Below are positions 38,006-49,605 of a stretch of DNA of 64,000 bases, piece by piece. The stretch comes from Musa acuminata AAA Group. Lineage: Eukaryota > Streptophyta > Magnoliopsida > Zingiberales > Musaceae. The stretch spans positions 8,915,001 to 8,979,000 of the forward strand of contig NC_088357.1 of assembly GCF_036884655.1 (NCBI RefSeq), written 5' to 3'. The notes beneath the pieces are model-generated. The model ran no database searches, was not told the DNA's origin, and worked only from the letters and a program-made list of their open reading frames with translations. Positions within the stretch are counted from its first letter, which is position 1. Each line of letters opens with the position of its first letter. Position numbers and translations under genes: made by a program.

Positions 38006-38383
38006 TTAGGTTTCGAGGCGGATCCCGCTCTCCCGCTTCCACAGCCACCGCACCGCCGTCCGCATGGCCGCGAAGCCCAGCCACCGTCTCAGCGTCCGCT
38101 CCTCCTCCGCCAACCGCCTCGCCACGCCGGTCTCCCCGCAGCTGGGCACCCGGCCCACCCCCGCGATCCCCGACGCACATCTGGAGGCGTCTAACTCCTC
38201 GTCGACAACGGCGGCAGCAGACGACAGGGCGCGAACCGCCTTGGACGCTGAGAACCGTCCGCTCTCCGTGATGATCATCTCCCTCCGCAGGAAAAGCATA
38301 TCCGTCGGTCGGAGGTCTCTCCATCGGTCCACGCGCACGTCGGCGTCCGAAACCACGATGCGATGGCTGTGCCGCCGCTCGAA

Positions 38384-38388
38384 TGCCT
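38384..38388. repeat. Target-site duplication, left copy
   Basis: TGCCT next to the TG end of the left LTR. It is repeated at 43148-43152 next to the CA end of the right LTR. Confidence 0.95.
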
Positions 38389-38725
38389 TGTTGATGTTGA
38401 TAGGAAAAGAGGATAGAGATATCAAATAGAGGAAGAGTACGACAAGCTTCGATCTTCTATATTTCTCTCAAAAAATATTTTTATAATTTTAGAAACTCTA
38501 TTACTCTCACGACGCATATGAGATTTATATAGTTTCCAAAAGATACATTATATTAATTATATTCAAGATGAATCATTCTCTTTCAAGAAACTCTTTCAAG
38601 AACCAATAACCAATTTGACTTATCCTTCTATAGATTTTTAATCTATTTTTTCTTCTTGATGTAATGATTCTCCCACTTGATGCAATGAACCTTTTTATGA
38701 TACTTGAACAAGTTTAATTCTAACA
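38389..38725 (-). repeat. 3' LTR of the Copia element (337 bp)
   Basis: Starts TGTTGATGTTGATAGG and ends TTTAATTCTAACA in plus orientation. By hand alignment it differs from the other LTR at about 16 sites, nearly all transitions, plus one short block near 38,506-38,531 with indels. Confidence 0.93.
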
Positions 38726-38737
38726 TTCTCCCCTCTT
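38726..38737 (-). other. Polypurine tract of the Copia element
   Basis: AAGAGGGGAGAA on the minus strand, directly before the 3' LTR. It is the expected plus-strand DNA primer. Confidence 0.85.
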
Positions 38738-41700
38738 AAACTTGTTTCATCCAGCATGCCAAGTTTTCTTCGAAGTTGTTGAAATATTTTAGATTTAAGA
38801 GGTTTTGTGAGTATATCAGCCACTTGTTCACTTGTCTTGACATGATATATCTCCACTTCTTTATTTTTGATATGATCTCTTATGAAATGAAATCTTGTAT
38901 CGATATGCTTCGAGCTTTTATGATAGACTGTATTCTTGGCTAAGGCAATAGCTGATTTGTTATCAACATAAATCTTGGTTGACTTTTCCTGTGACATATG
39001 AAGTTCTTGGAGTAATCTTCTTAGCCATATTGCATGACAAACACTAGAAAAAGCTGCTATATATTCTACTTCACAACTTGATAGAGCAACAATTCGTTGC
39101 TTTATTTAAGACCAAGTGAATGTAGCTTCACCAAAATAAAATACAAATCCAATTGTACTCTTCCGATCATCGTAGCTTCCGGCCCGATCACTGTCACTAT
39201 ATCCAATGAGCTCCAACTTTTTAGATGATGAATAGAACATTCCATACTCAATTGTTCCTTTGATATATCGCAAAATTCTTTTAGCAACATTTAAATGAAA
39301 TGTCTTTGGAACTTCCATAAATTTATTTATTAAACCAACTCCAAATAGTATATCAAGTCGAGTGTATGTCAAATATCTTAAACATCCAACTAGACTTTTA
39401 TAATATGTTGGATTAATGTATTTACCTTCACCTTCCTTGGTCAACTTGGTGCCATATTCAATAGGTGTATATGTAGGATGACAATCTTCCATAGAAAACT
39501 TCTTTAAAACCTCCTTTGCATAATTTTCTTGTGAGATAAAAATTCCTTCATTATCTTGTATAACTTCGATACCAAGAAAATAAGTCATTAAGCCCAAGTT
39601 GGTCATCTCAAACTCTTTTTTCATAGAATGCTTAAAATCTATAATTATGGAGCTACTATTGCCTGTAAATATTAAATCATCTACGTATAGGCATACAAAC
39701 AAGATATCTCCATTAGAGTTAGATTTTGTATAGAGAGCATGTTCATGTGGACATTTAGAAAAACCATTTTGAATAAAATAAGTATCTATTCGAGAATTCC
39801 ATGCTCGTGGGGCTTGTTTAAGCCTATAAAGAGCTCTCTTTAACTTATATACTTTGTCCTCTTGTTCTTGAATAATAAAACCAGGGGGTTGTTGAATATA
39901 TACCTCTCTTCAAAAACTCCATTAAGAAATGCTGATTTGATATCCATTTATAAAATCTTCCATTTCATTTGAGCTGCTAGAGAGATAAGTAATCTTACTG
40001 TCTCCAATCGAGCAACTGGCACAAATACTTCTTCATAATCAATCCCATATTGTTGTTTATATCCCTTTGCAACCAATCTGGCCTTGTATTTCTCCACCTC
40101 TCCTTTTGCATTTCTTTTTGTTTTGAAGATCCACTTAACACCGATAGCTTGGTGGTCTTCTGGAAGTGTAGTAAGCTCCTATGTATTATTTTTGTTAATG
40201 GCATGAATCTCTTCATTCATAGCTTGTCGCCATTTTTCATCTCTATAAGCTTCTTCAAAGGTTAATGGATCATATCCTGCAAAAAGACAAAATAAAGAAA
40301 GTTCATCATTGTTAGTATCAATCCTTCGAGTCACATTATATAGGTCCTGAATCGGTCTTGTCCTTCTTATAATTGGACTTCTTGAATCATGTGACCTAGC
40401 TGATCTAGGTGATGATTCTGGCAAAGCCACTTCGGTGCTTGCTTGTATTGTATCATCTTCTTCTAAAGCTATAGCTTTCTTATGCTGCTCATCACTTTTC
40501 CAGTTTCAAATCTGTTGTTCATCAAATTCAACATCTTTTGACATCACAATTTTATTTGCGATAAGATTGTAGAGTTTGTAACCACTGGAATTCTCTAGAT
40601 AACCTAGCAAAATGCATTTTTGACTTTTATCCTCCAATTTTGTTCTCTTCTCTTCTGGTATCTTGGCAAATGCAACACTTCCAAAAATCCTCAAATGATC
40701 AACTCTTGGTTTTTGCAAGGTCCATTATTCTTCTTGTGTAACATTACCAATTCGCTTTATCGGAAACCTGTTAAGCAAATAAACTGCACAAGCAACAGCA
40801 TCACCCCAAAATTTTTTCGGAATTTTTCTTTCCTTTAACATACATCGGACCATATTAAGGATAGTTCTATTTTTTCTTTCTGAGACATCATTTTGTTGAG
40901 GTGTGTATGGCATGGTGAATTGATGTAGAATTCCATTATTTCTATAAAAACTTTCAAATTCATTTGATATATATTCACCACCCCTATCTGTTCTTAAACA
41001 TTTAATCTTACAACAACTTTGTCTTTCAACCAAATTCTTAAATTCTTTGAATTTGTTTAAAACTTCTTTCTTTTCTTTTAACATATAAACCCAAGTTTTT
41101 CCACTATGATCATCAGTGAAGGTAAGAAAATACCTACTTCCTCCAAGTGATACTGGATTGATAGGGTCACAAACATCTGAGTGTACCGGATCAAGTCGAT
41201 TTCATGCTCTTTTTGTCCTTCTCACTTTGAAAGACTTTCTTTCTTGCTTACCCATGACATATACTTCACACAATTTTGCTAGGCGATCAATTTTTGACAT
41301 TCCTGTCACCATATTATACTTCTCTAGAAATTTCAAAGCCTCAAAATTTAAGTGAGCATATCTAAGATGCCAAAGTGTAGAGATATCCTCAATATCAGCT
41401 TTAAAACAATTTAATTGATCAAAAATACTTAAATGCAGAGGAAACATTCTATTCTGTGTCGTTTTCACATGTGATATCAGTGTTTTATTCTTATCACGAA
41501 TTGAGAGAGCCATATCTTTCATCTCAATTTCATAACCTTTTTCAAGTAATTGTCCTAAGCTTAAAATATTATTTTTCATATCAGGAGCATAATAAACATC
41601 TGAAATGCATACTTCCTTGCCATTATTAAGTTCAAGAAGAATTTTACCTTTGCCTCTTACTAGTCTTTGAGACAAATCGTCAAATGTAATGTTCCCGGAA

Positions 41701-42789
41701 TAACTTGTACCTATTTTTGAAAATAGCTCTTTGATGCCACACATGTGATTTGAAGCTCTTGTATCTAGATACCATGTCATAGATTGATCCTCTTTCAAAT
41801 TATCATAACTCATTAATAAAACTCTTTTCTTCCTCAACAAAATTTGCCTTATCACCTTGATTGTTAGGATTATAATAACATTTATAAGAATAATGTCCAT
41901 ACCTTTTGCAAACATAACATTGTATTTCAGACCTTTTAGAGTTTCTGCCACGTCCACGGCCTCGGCCACGTCCTCGACCATAACCTCGGCCTCTTTGGCT
42001 AGAATTTTCTCCACCACCTTCAATGTTTGGAGATTCTTGATTGGTCTGATTTCTGCCTCCTCTTCCTCTTTGTCCTCGTCCTCTTCCTCTTTGAGAGTTT
42101 GATTCTCGTTTATTTTGAAGAGTAAGTTTCATTTGTAATGCTTGCTCTATAGTTTTGTCTTCTCCTCTTTTTGTAATCCTTTGTTCATGAACTTGAAGGG
42201 AACCCATAAGTTCTTCTAAAGATATTTTTTCCAAATCTTTAGATTCTTCGATCGCAACAGCAATAAAATCAAATTTCGGATCTAGAGATCTCAATATTTT
42301 TTCTATTACTCTCTGATCATTTACTTGTTCACCATTTCGTCTCATTTGATGAACAATAGAAATGATTTTTGAGAAGTAATCAGAAATGGTTTCAGAAGTA
42401 CCTTGTTGTAATTTCTCAAACTCGGCTCGTAAAACTTGTAGACGAAGTTTCTTTACCTTATCAACACCACCGAATGCTCTTTGAAGCATTTCCCAAGCCT
42501 CCTTTGAAGTATTTGCTAGAGCGATGATCTCGAACATTGTATCATCAAGCCCTTAGTAGATTGTGAACAAAGCCTTTTTCTCATTCTTTCTTATTTCTTT
42601 GAGTTGTTTTCTTCCTTCTGCATTCATTGCTCCTTCTTCTTCTGGACTTGGTTCAACAAATCCATCTTCTACCAACTCCCATATATCTTGGGAGCCTAGA
42701 AGAACCTTCATTTGGATGCACCATATGTCATAATTTTCTTTTGTCAATCTGGGGATCTGGAGTTGGATGACACTTGAGGAAGAAGTCAT
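38738..42789 (-). pseudogene. Broken Copia gag-pol
   Basis: Pieces in order on the minus strand: gag start at 42789; zinc knuckle CX2CX4HX4C at 41878-41919; protease motif at 41754-41765 reading Asp-Thr-Arg instead of Asp-Thr-Gly; GAG-pre-integrase (WHLRYAHL) near 41.35 kb; integrase core (DRGGEY, then PYTPQQNDVSERKN) at 40725-41084; reverse transcriptase with the YVDD box at 39676-39687; RNase H (YSDSDRAG) near 39.2 kb; and the ADILTKPL terminus near 38.8 kb. Stops or frameshifts fall near 42.55, 41.20, 40.72, 40.50, 40.18, 39.90 and 39.10 kb, so no complete polyprotein can be made. Confidence 0.9.
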
Positions 42790-42800
42790 AGCTTAACCTA

Positions 42801-42813
42801 TGCTCTGATACCA
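42801..42813 (-). other. Primer binding site (tRNA-iMet)
   Basis: TGGTATCAGAGCA on the minus strand, two bases inside the 5' LTR. It is the classic complement of the 3' end of plant initiator tRNA-Met. Confidence 0.9.
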
Positions 42814-42815
42814 AA

Positions 42816-43147
42816 TGTTGATGTTGATAGGAAGAGAGGATAGAGATATCAAATAGAGGAAGAGTATGATAAGCTTCAATCTTCTATATTTCTCTCAAAA
42901 AATATTTTTACAATTTCAGAAACTCTATTAGACCTAACATATGGGATTTATATAGTTCCCAAAGATACATTATATTAATTGTATTCAAGATGAATCATTC
43001 TCTTTCAAGAAACTCTTTCAAGAACCAATAACCAATTTGATTTATTCTTCTATAGACTTTTAATCCATTTTTTCTTCTTGATGTAATGATTCTCCCACTT
43101 GATGCAATGAACCTTTTTATGACACTTAAACAAGTTTAATTCCAACA
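42816..43147 (-). repeat. 5' LTR of the Copia element (332 bp)
   Basis: Starts TGTTGATGTTGATAGG and ends TTTAATTCCAACA in plus orientation. Its edge supplies the stop codon that now ends the upstream ATL reading frame. Confidence 0.93.
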
Positions 43148-43152
43148 TGCCT
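43148..43152. repeat. Target-site duplication, right copy
   Basis: TGCCT, matching 38384-38388. Removing one copy together with the element restores the continuous ATL reading frame. Confidence 0.95.
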
Positions 43153-43975
43153 CGCTGTCCTTCGCCGCCTCCGCCCGGAGGAGCGCGTCCCTCCGAACCG
43201 TCGGGGCATGGGCGGCGGTGGCGCAGCCGGGGCAATCCACCGAGCGCCTCCGTCTCGGTTCGGCTGGGTGCATCACGATCTCGAGCGGCTCGCTCGTCCT
43301 CTCCCCGGCCCAGGAGTGCCGCCCGGAGATCCTGCGCCCGAATGGGTTCGGCACGGCCGTGGCGGTCGCATCACTGCGCCCCTTGACCTCGGCCTTCTCC
43401 CCGCCGCCGTGCGGCTCCGGTTCCTGTAGAGGAAAGAGGAGGACGTCCTCTGGGTCCACGCGGACGCGGCAGAGCGGGCAGGTGGAGTGGGCGTCGAGCC
43501 ATGTGTCGACGCACTCGACGTGGAAGCTGTGGCGGCACTTGGGCAGCAAACGGAGCACCTCTGCGGGCTCGAACCGGCTCAAGCACACCGCGCACTCCAG
43601 GCCCTCCTTCTGCCCCTGCAGCGATCCGAACCGGAAGACTGGGAGCGACTCCACCACCGCGTGATCCACCCCGGAATGCCGCCTCTCAGATGCGGAGGTC
43701 AGGGGCCCCCCGGTGGCGCCGCGTCCCGTGCCATAGGAGGCGGTGCTATGCTTGCAATGCCGGGCGTAGAGGAGGAGGAGGAAGGTAAGGCAAAAGATGA
43801 TAGTAAGGACTCCGACGATGATAGCGATGCCAGGACGGAGCGGGACAGCGAAGGAGGAAGGCCGGGCAGAGGGCAAGGGGCTAGGGGCGGCGCCGGCGTC
43901 ATCACCCGCTGCCTCGAGGAGGAGACGAGGTTGTAGGTGGGAGACGAGTGCCAATTGGCGGTGGTGGAGCGTCAT

Positions 43976-46900
43976 GATCTCCCTCGGCTTCGAGGGGAGG
44001 CGCGGACGGATGGAATTATATCTAGCAAGGCCGGTGACGGGACTGACTCCGTGGATGAGGAGAGAGCACGAGGAACAAAGGACGACAAAGGCATCAGCTA
44101 CTCAATCTCATAACTGAGTGGGTCCCGTCTTGCTTTCGTATACCGATGGTGAGAGTATGGGACCGGCGCGTCGCCACTTGAAGCGCTCGCGGCAGGGCGG
44201 GCTGGTGTAGCACTGGGAAACCGGTGAGCGCACCGCTGATGTCGGGAATCTGCCATCTGGGAGGGGAGCAGGACTTGGCCCGTGTTTCGAGCACGGAAAC
44301 GGCGTTGAAGGGTTCGGGTCTATGATGGGATAACTGCTTTTGTCCTTAGACCCGCGTCTCTCCGATCCGGTTCATACTTCGACCCGGTCCATTCATCAAT
44401 CAGATTGGACAATTAAATCCAGTTTTGTGAAATGTGGATGGAAGTGAAGGAAAGAAAAATGAATCATGACTTGATCCGAGCTGAGGGTTCATTTCATTCA
44501 TCTGTGCACAGGATGATGAACGGAAACAGTGGCAAGGAATCCCATACGTCCCGGGTGATTGCTGCCTCTGTCAACGCCACAGCATGCTACGTGCAAAAGT
44601 GCAAGGTGTTAAGATCAAGCCAAATCAAAGTAAGATGGGAAATCGACAGATCATTAGATCAACTCGGGTCGGTTCTGGAGTTGGCAGAGCATGGAGAGAG
44701 ACAAAGTAAGAACCGACGGGGCCACCTTTTCCAATATGATAGAATTAATTAATCCCAGAAAGACAAGGCATAAACAATCTGAATACTGTAGATGTCATAA
44801 GTTCTCTTCAATCAGAGAGAGGGATACACAGCTTTCTAAGGACGGACTGAGGCTGATGATAAAGGAACAAAATTGTCACTGTATCGCGTGTCACCACGAC
44901 GGCAATCCTGCGAAGGAAAATAATTATCAAGTCTCGGATGCGCCTCCCATGCGAGTAAGTAGGTCGTACGCGTGAGGCGTTATCCGTGGGTGCAGCGTTG
45001 TGCCGACGTAAATAGCGCATCATAGTTCCCGAAGCATTTAATTCGTACATGTACAAACATATACGTTTAGTTTTCAATCATCGAGTGAAGTGATGCGTCA
45101 CGTCCGCGGTGAGACCAAACAGCAGAACTCTTTATTGTTGCAGTGTTTTGCATTTATACACCTTAACAAGTTGATTGATTGAAAGTACCAGGATAAGGTC
45201 GTACTGGCTGCAAGAGTTATTTCAACTACTAACTTTTGGACATCTCATGGCGGTGACTTGTCGTGTTCGGCTGCGCCTTACGTGACGGGAACACAGCATA
45301 CATGGGTTTACATTTAAGTGTCCCATGATTCGGACTTGATGATGGTAAGGAAACAACTGTGGACAAGAATTCCGTAGGTGGTCCGCAGCTGATGTGGATG
45401 TTGGGCCACTCAAAGCCTAGCCCTCGCTTATGTCATGATTAGGGCTGGCCCACTCTCGACTAGTTCCCTGGGCTACGTGGGATCTCGAAGACCTGGATAA
45501 ATTGTGTCATCCACACAGACACGTGGGAGTATACGCTGGTGGAGTATCTTGGATGTGGGAAGACGGAGCAGGAAATCGAAAAAACACCTAGGAAAAATAA
45601 GGTTTTGATCAATATATTATCAACAATTCTCCTAGTGGGGGATTAAGAGCTCACTGGATCCATTGCCCTCCATGGATCTTTTGGCTTAACTCTCTTTCAA
45701 TACCGAAGCCCGCCCTTTGTTTCTTGAACTCCTAACGCTAGACTCCGGTACTCTCTTATTGTCCTTGTTGACTTACTGAATTGAATCTAGCATAATATGG
45801 ATCTTATTAAACAAACTGTGGAACTCACTAATGCATAACCTCTCTCTGGCGTCGGCAAACTCACCATTTGAATTGCGAGTTAAGTCGCGTACGAGAGAAG
45901 GGCTACACGTAACAGTTGACTACTTTCTATATTAGGGGATAGCTATCAAGTGTTCCTGGGCACCTGAAAACTAAAATCCCGCATCTAGAGGTGCTTGGTG
46001 GATCAGTTAAAGGTGATATAGGTTCTAAAGAATTGGATCTTATACATAAAAATAAAAAACAAACAGTTTAAGGTCGATCTTTGTGAAGAAACCTATAATA
46101 ACACAAGATGATCACCTTATCACGAAGCTCAAAATTAAACTTGAGTTCTATTTCTTTGGCAAAAAAATCATCATTTGGAAACTTTTTTTTTTTTATATAC
46201 CTTATATATATTTTCCATTAATGCCTCAATAATTACTCTATATATACCTTCTTTTGCCAGTAGTGACTCATATATATAACTGTAATTATCTTCAATCATT
46301 TTCTTTTTTCCCTACCCTTGTTACATCTTCTTTCCTAGTTTATGCTTTCTTTATTGTTGTTTTTTCTTGTTCTCCCACTCTCTCTCATCCCTGTTCTTTT
46401 CATAATAATTCTGCTATCTCATCATCACATATCTTTCCTCTCGTTAATTCACAGTACATACTATTGTCCTTCAACGCAAAAAGGTTTAACTTTTATCTTA
46501 TAATCATCAAGCTTCTCCAATTCATTCTATGAAGATGAGGAACTGTACAACAGTTTCTTTGTTATAATTTTTTTAACATATTTTAATATATACAATAATT
46601 TATACTTCTAAAATCCGACGGTTTGACTGACTTAGTTGCTTGATGGTTGACCAGATAACTTTTTTCGATAGGAAATGACAATTACGGTCATTGGATACGT
46701 GGCAACGTACTAACATTTCCTCTATATGGAGGCAATTCTTTTCTCGCGAGGGATCCGGGCTCGTCGCTTCCCAGTCACAGACAACGACACTACGACAACG
46801 CGTGCTTGTCAAAGTCCATCTCTGAGGACAATCTAAGAACAGCTGTAAAGCCCACCCACACCGTCACGTGGAGAGACCTTCCATTGGCTCACCCTGTAAC

Positions 46901-47344
46901 CCGCCACGAAGTTTTCCCCCACCCATCTAACCGTCAACCTTTCGCCTCACCCGGCCGTTTGTGATTATAGAAACGAACGAATGGGGGGGCCCGCATGCTT
47001 TCACGTCGAACGTGGACAGGCGGGCGACGTATTAATGGGGCATCGGTGTAATGCAAATAAAAAAAAAAGAGTTGCGTGAGGATCGCGTCGTACCTGGTGA
47101 GGCCACCTGGTCGGTGGCAATCAGTCGGAGGAGGAGCCGCCCGATTTGGTGCACTATCATCACAAGCTGGCCGACCAAACTCGAAAGGAAAGCCGGTCGG
47201 CGCCTTCCTCCGAGGCCGCTCCACCTCTGAAAACAACAGTATGATAGCCGCGTTCGCCACCCCGTGTCTCCAGCACAACGCCAACCCATAGATTGTTAAT
47301 TAGAAGATAGAACCGCCCCCAAAAGCTTCTGCCATCTCCTCTCC
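43976..47344. other. Intergenic region between the ATL and XTH genes
   Basis: Upstream flank of the ATL gene (minus) and of the XTH gene (plus), so it holds both promoters. The 45.8-46.6 kb part is AT-rich with TATATA runs; 46.7-47.3 kb is GC-rich. No third gene seen. Confidence 0.5.
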
Positions 47345-47351
47345 TATATAA
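47345..47351 (+). promoter_or_regulatory. TATA box of the XTH gene
   Basis: TATATAA, 100 bp upstream of the start codon, followed by a C- and T-rich leader. Confidence 0.65.
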
Positions 47352-47444
47352 CGCCCCCAACCCCATCCCATCTTCCTCACTCTCATCACATCTTCCATTA
47401 CCGACCTCGTCTTCTCCTCCATATCTCCTCTGCCGTCACGCGCC

Positions 47445-48456
47445 ATGGCATTAAGGTTTTTGTTGCTGGTTTGCTCCATGGTGGCCATTGCCTCGGCTGG
47501 CTTCCACCAGAACTTTGACATCACCTGGGGCGAGGGCCATGCCAAGTTCCTCGACAATGGCCAGCTCCTCACGCTCTCCCTCGACAAGGCCTCGGGCGCC
47601 GGCTTCCAGTCCAAGGATGAGTACCTCTTCGGCAAGATCGACATGCAGATCAAGCTCGTCCCCGGGAACTCCGCCGGCACTGTCACCGCCTACTACGTGA
47701 GTTCGCTGTGCATTTGATTCTCTCATCTCTTCGTGGCTGTAGTTGTGGGAAGCTGATGTCTTGAGCTATATGGTTCGTCCTTGCAGCTATCTTCCGAAGG
47801 ACCGGCTCATGATGAGATCGACTTCGAGTTTCTGGGGAACCTCAGCGGAGACCCTTACACTCTGCACACCAATGTGTTCGCACAGGGGAAGGGGAACAGG
47901 GAGATGCAGTTCAAGCTCTGGTTTGATCCCACCAAGCAGTTCCACACCTACTCCATCCTCTGGAACCCAGGGCACATCATGTAAGTAGTCGAGTTGTATG
48001 CGCGTAAGTATGAACTTAACCACAAGCGGGGTAGAAATCGTAGCTTACCATGGTTTTGTCTGTGATGGTTTCAGCTTCATGGTCGATGGAACTCCTATCA
48101 GAGACTTCAAGAACCTGGAATCGAGGGGCGTTGCCTTCCCCAAGAACCAACCCATGAGGATCTACTCCAGCCTCTGGAACGCCGATGATTGGGCCACCAG
48201 AGGCGGGCTCGTCAAGACCGACTGGACGAAGGCACCCTTCGTTGCCTCTTACAGAAACTTCAACGCCGACGCATGTGTTCCGGCTTCCGGTAGGTCACGC
48301 TGCGACTCCGCCAATAGTGGCTGGTGGAACCAAGAGCTGGATTCCGCGAGCCATGCGAGGATGAGATGGGTGCAGAAGAACTACATGATCTACAACTACT
48401 GCAACGACGTCAAGCGGTTTCCTCAGGGCCTGCCTCCGGAGTGCTCCATAGCTTGA
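47445..48456 (+). CDS. XTH: Xyloglucan endotransglucosylase/hydrolase (GH16)
   Basis: Three exons, 47445-47696, 47787-47980 and 48075-48456, give 275 residues, the standard XTH length. Residues 1-18 are a signal peptide (hydrophobic stretch ending IASA), so the enzyme is secreted to the cell wall, where it cuts and rejoins xyloglucan. The catalytic box [11 protein letters not shown] (92-102) is intact with Glu94 as nucleophile, Asp96, and Glu98 as acid/base. The N-glycosylation site Asn102-Leu-Ser follows directly, as usual. The C-terminal XET domain carries DWATRGG and paired Cys residues (CDVAxx-type pattern replaced here by CNDVKRF...PPEC). An exon border just before the catalytic box is typical. 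Whether it is mainly a transglucosylase or hydrolase is not certain; nothing points to a hydrolase-type loop. Confidence 0.96.
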
Positions 48457-49605
48457 AGAGGATACCAGAAACACGACCAGATCCATTCTTTCGTTCATTT
48501 TGTCTGCATCCATCAGTTGTTTGTTAATAGTCAAGATACTCGATGTAAATTGATACCACTATGAGATTTAAGGTAAATTATAACACAAACGTTTTACTTT
48601 GTATCGATTTAGTTTTTGTTCCTATTTGCGTGAAAACAGTCATCATCAAGCAGCAAACAACACAGTGCAAGAACATAATTTGAAATCTAGCTAAGAGAAG
48701 ATAATTACTCATGCAAATAGCTGAAGAATTTGGCATCTAACCATGCCTAAGCCTTAATTCTTAGGATGACGATTTGAAGCCTGGTTATCCTGTCCATAGG
48801 TTTTATTGATTGGTTTTGACATTATCATGCAACTGGTGAAACTTAAATATGATGCCTAAGAATAACCAAATTTTGAATTCTTTAGTAAATTAGTCCACAA
48901 ATAGCTGCACCAAATCATCGCAGAATGCTATAGTTAGCGTAGAAAATCCTTTAAGTCGTCATTTCTTCTTCGTGCAGAGAAAGCAAGCTTGAGAGTGTCT
49001 CTAGTGTAACGCCCACTAAGAAATTGTGTATACAGCATACCTGAACTGGAGAAGATGTCTTGCACTGTCAATCAAAGTAAACTAAAGCCCACATGAAACC
49101 ACTCGATGTCTGTGCTATGCTATATAGAAGAGTCGCTACCTGAAGAATCCCTCAGTAAAGCAGCAGGGAAATGCACCAACAAAAGTTGGCCCTAAAAGAG
49201 CTCCTTCTCCCAGACAGCGTTTCTATTGTTTCAAAAAGTTGTGGATTCAGGAAAACAGCAAGTGAAAGACATTGATGAACTTGATAGATAGAGTACATAA
49301 TATACTCATAAAAAACCAGCAAAACTATAATATTAGTCCCGAGTACAAAGATAAAAGGGAACTCTAAACAATTGCCTATCCATCCTGTTTATTCACCAAT
49401 CTAGTATATTAGAAATAAGAGACATTGCATTTATTTAAACACATATTCATCGAAGTTATGAAATAGTAAATATCTTTCACGCAAACTTCTGCAGTGGTTT
49501 TTTTACTACTCCGAAATGTGTAGATGAGTCAAACTTTTGATATTTATCCATGTAAGCATGCTCAACATTAGTTTTATTAAATTTAGGTAATCAATATAAA
49601 CTCAC
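48457..49605. other. 3' flank of the XTH gene and AT-rich spacer
   Basis: Probable XTH 3' UTR for the first 150 bp, then AT-rich DNA. No gene seen. It may contain the 3' part of the possible minus-strand transcript described next. Confidence 0.4.

Larger units (their letters stand above)
38389..43147 (-). mobile_element. Ty1/Copia LTR retrotransposon, TNT1/Tork-like, defective
   Basis: The 4,759-bp element reads on the minus strand, the same direction as the ATL gene it interrupts. It has two LTRs with TG...CA ends, a 5-bp target duplication, an initiator-tRNA-Met primer site and a polypurine tract. The domain order gag, protease, integrase, reverse transcriptase, RNase H is Copia-type. Broken frames make it non-autonomous. 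The TNT1/Tork placement rests on the style of the integrase and protease motifs and is tentative. Confidence 0.93.
38006..43975 (-). pseudogene. ATL-type RING-H2 E3 ubiquitin ligase split by a Copia insertion
   Basis: The gene starts at 43975. The upstream part (43153-43975 plus the target duplication) encodes residues 1-276, and the downstream part (38006-38383) encodes the last 125 residues in the same frame, so the uninterrupted protein was about 401 residues, like ATL42/ATL43. It has one membrane segment at about 49-70 and a C3H2C3 RING at 128-169 (CAVCLSRF, CRHSFHVECVDTWL, CPLCR). The lost tail includes RWRDLRPTDMLFLRREMII, a usual ATL C-terminal region. The insertion follows Glu275-Ala276; three LTR codons (Cys-Trp-Asn) and a TAA then end the frame at 43136. 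A 279-residue membrane RING protein could still be made. ATL ligases ubiquitinate proteins at membranes; no substrate can be named here. Confidence 0.9.

Noticed and set aside
43147..43936. Plus-strand frames of 79-149 codons opposite the ATL gene
   Set aside because: They are antisense shadows of the GC-rich ATL coding sequence, whose RING motif is unambiguous.
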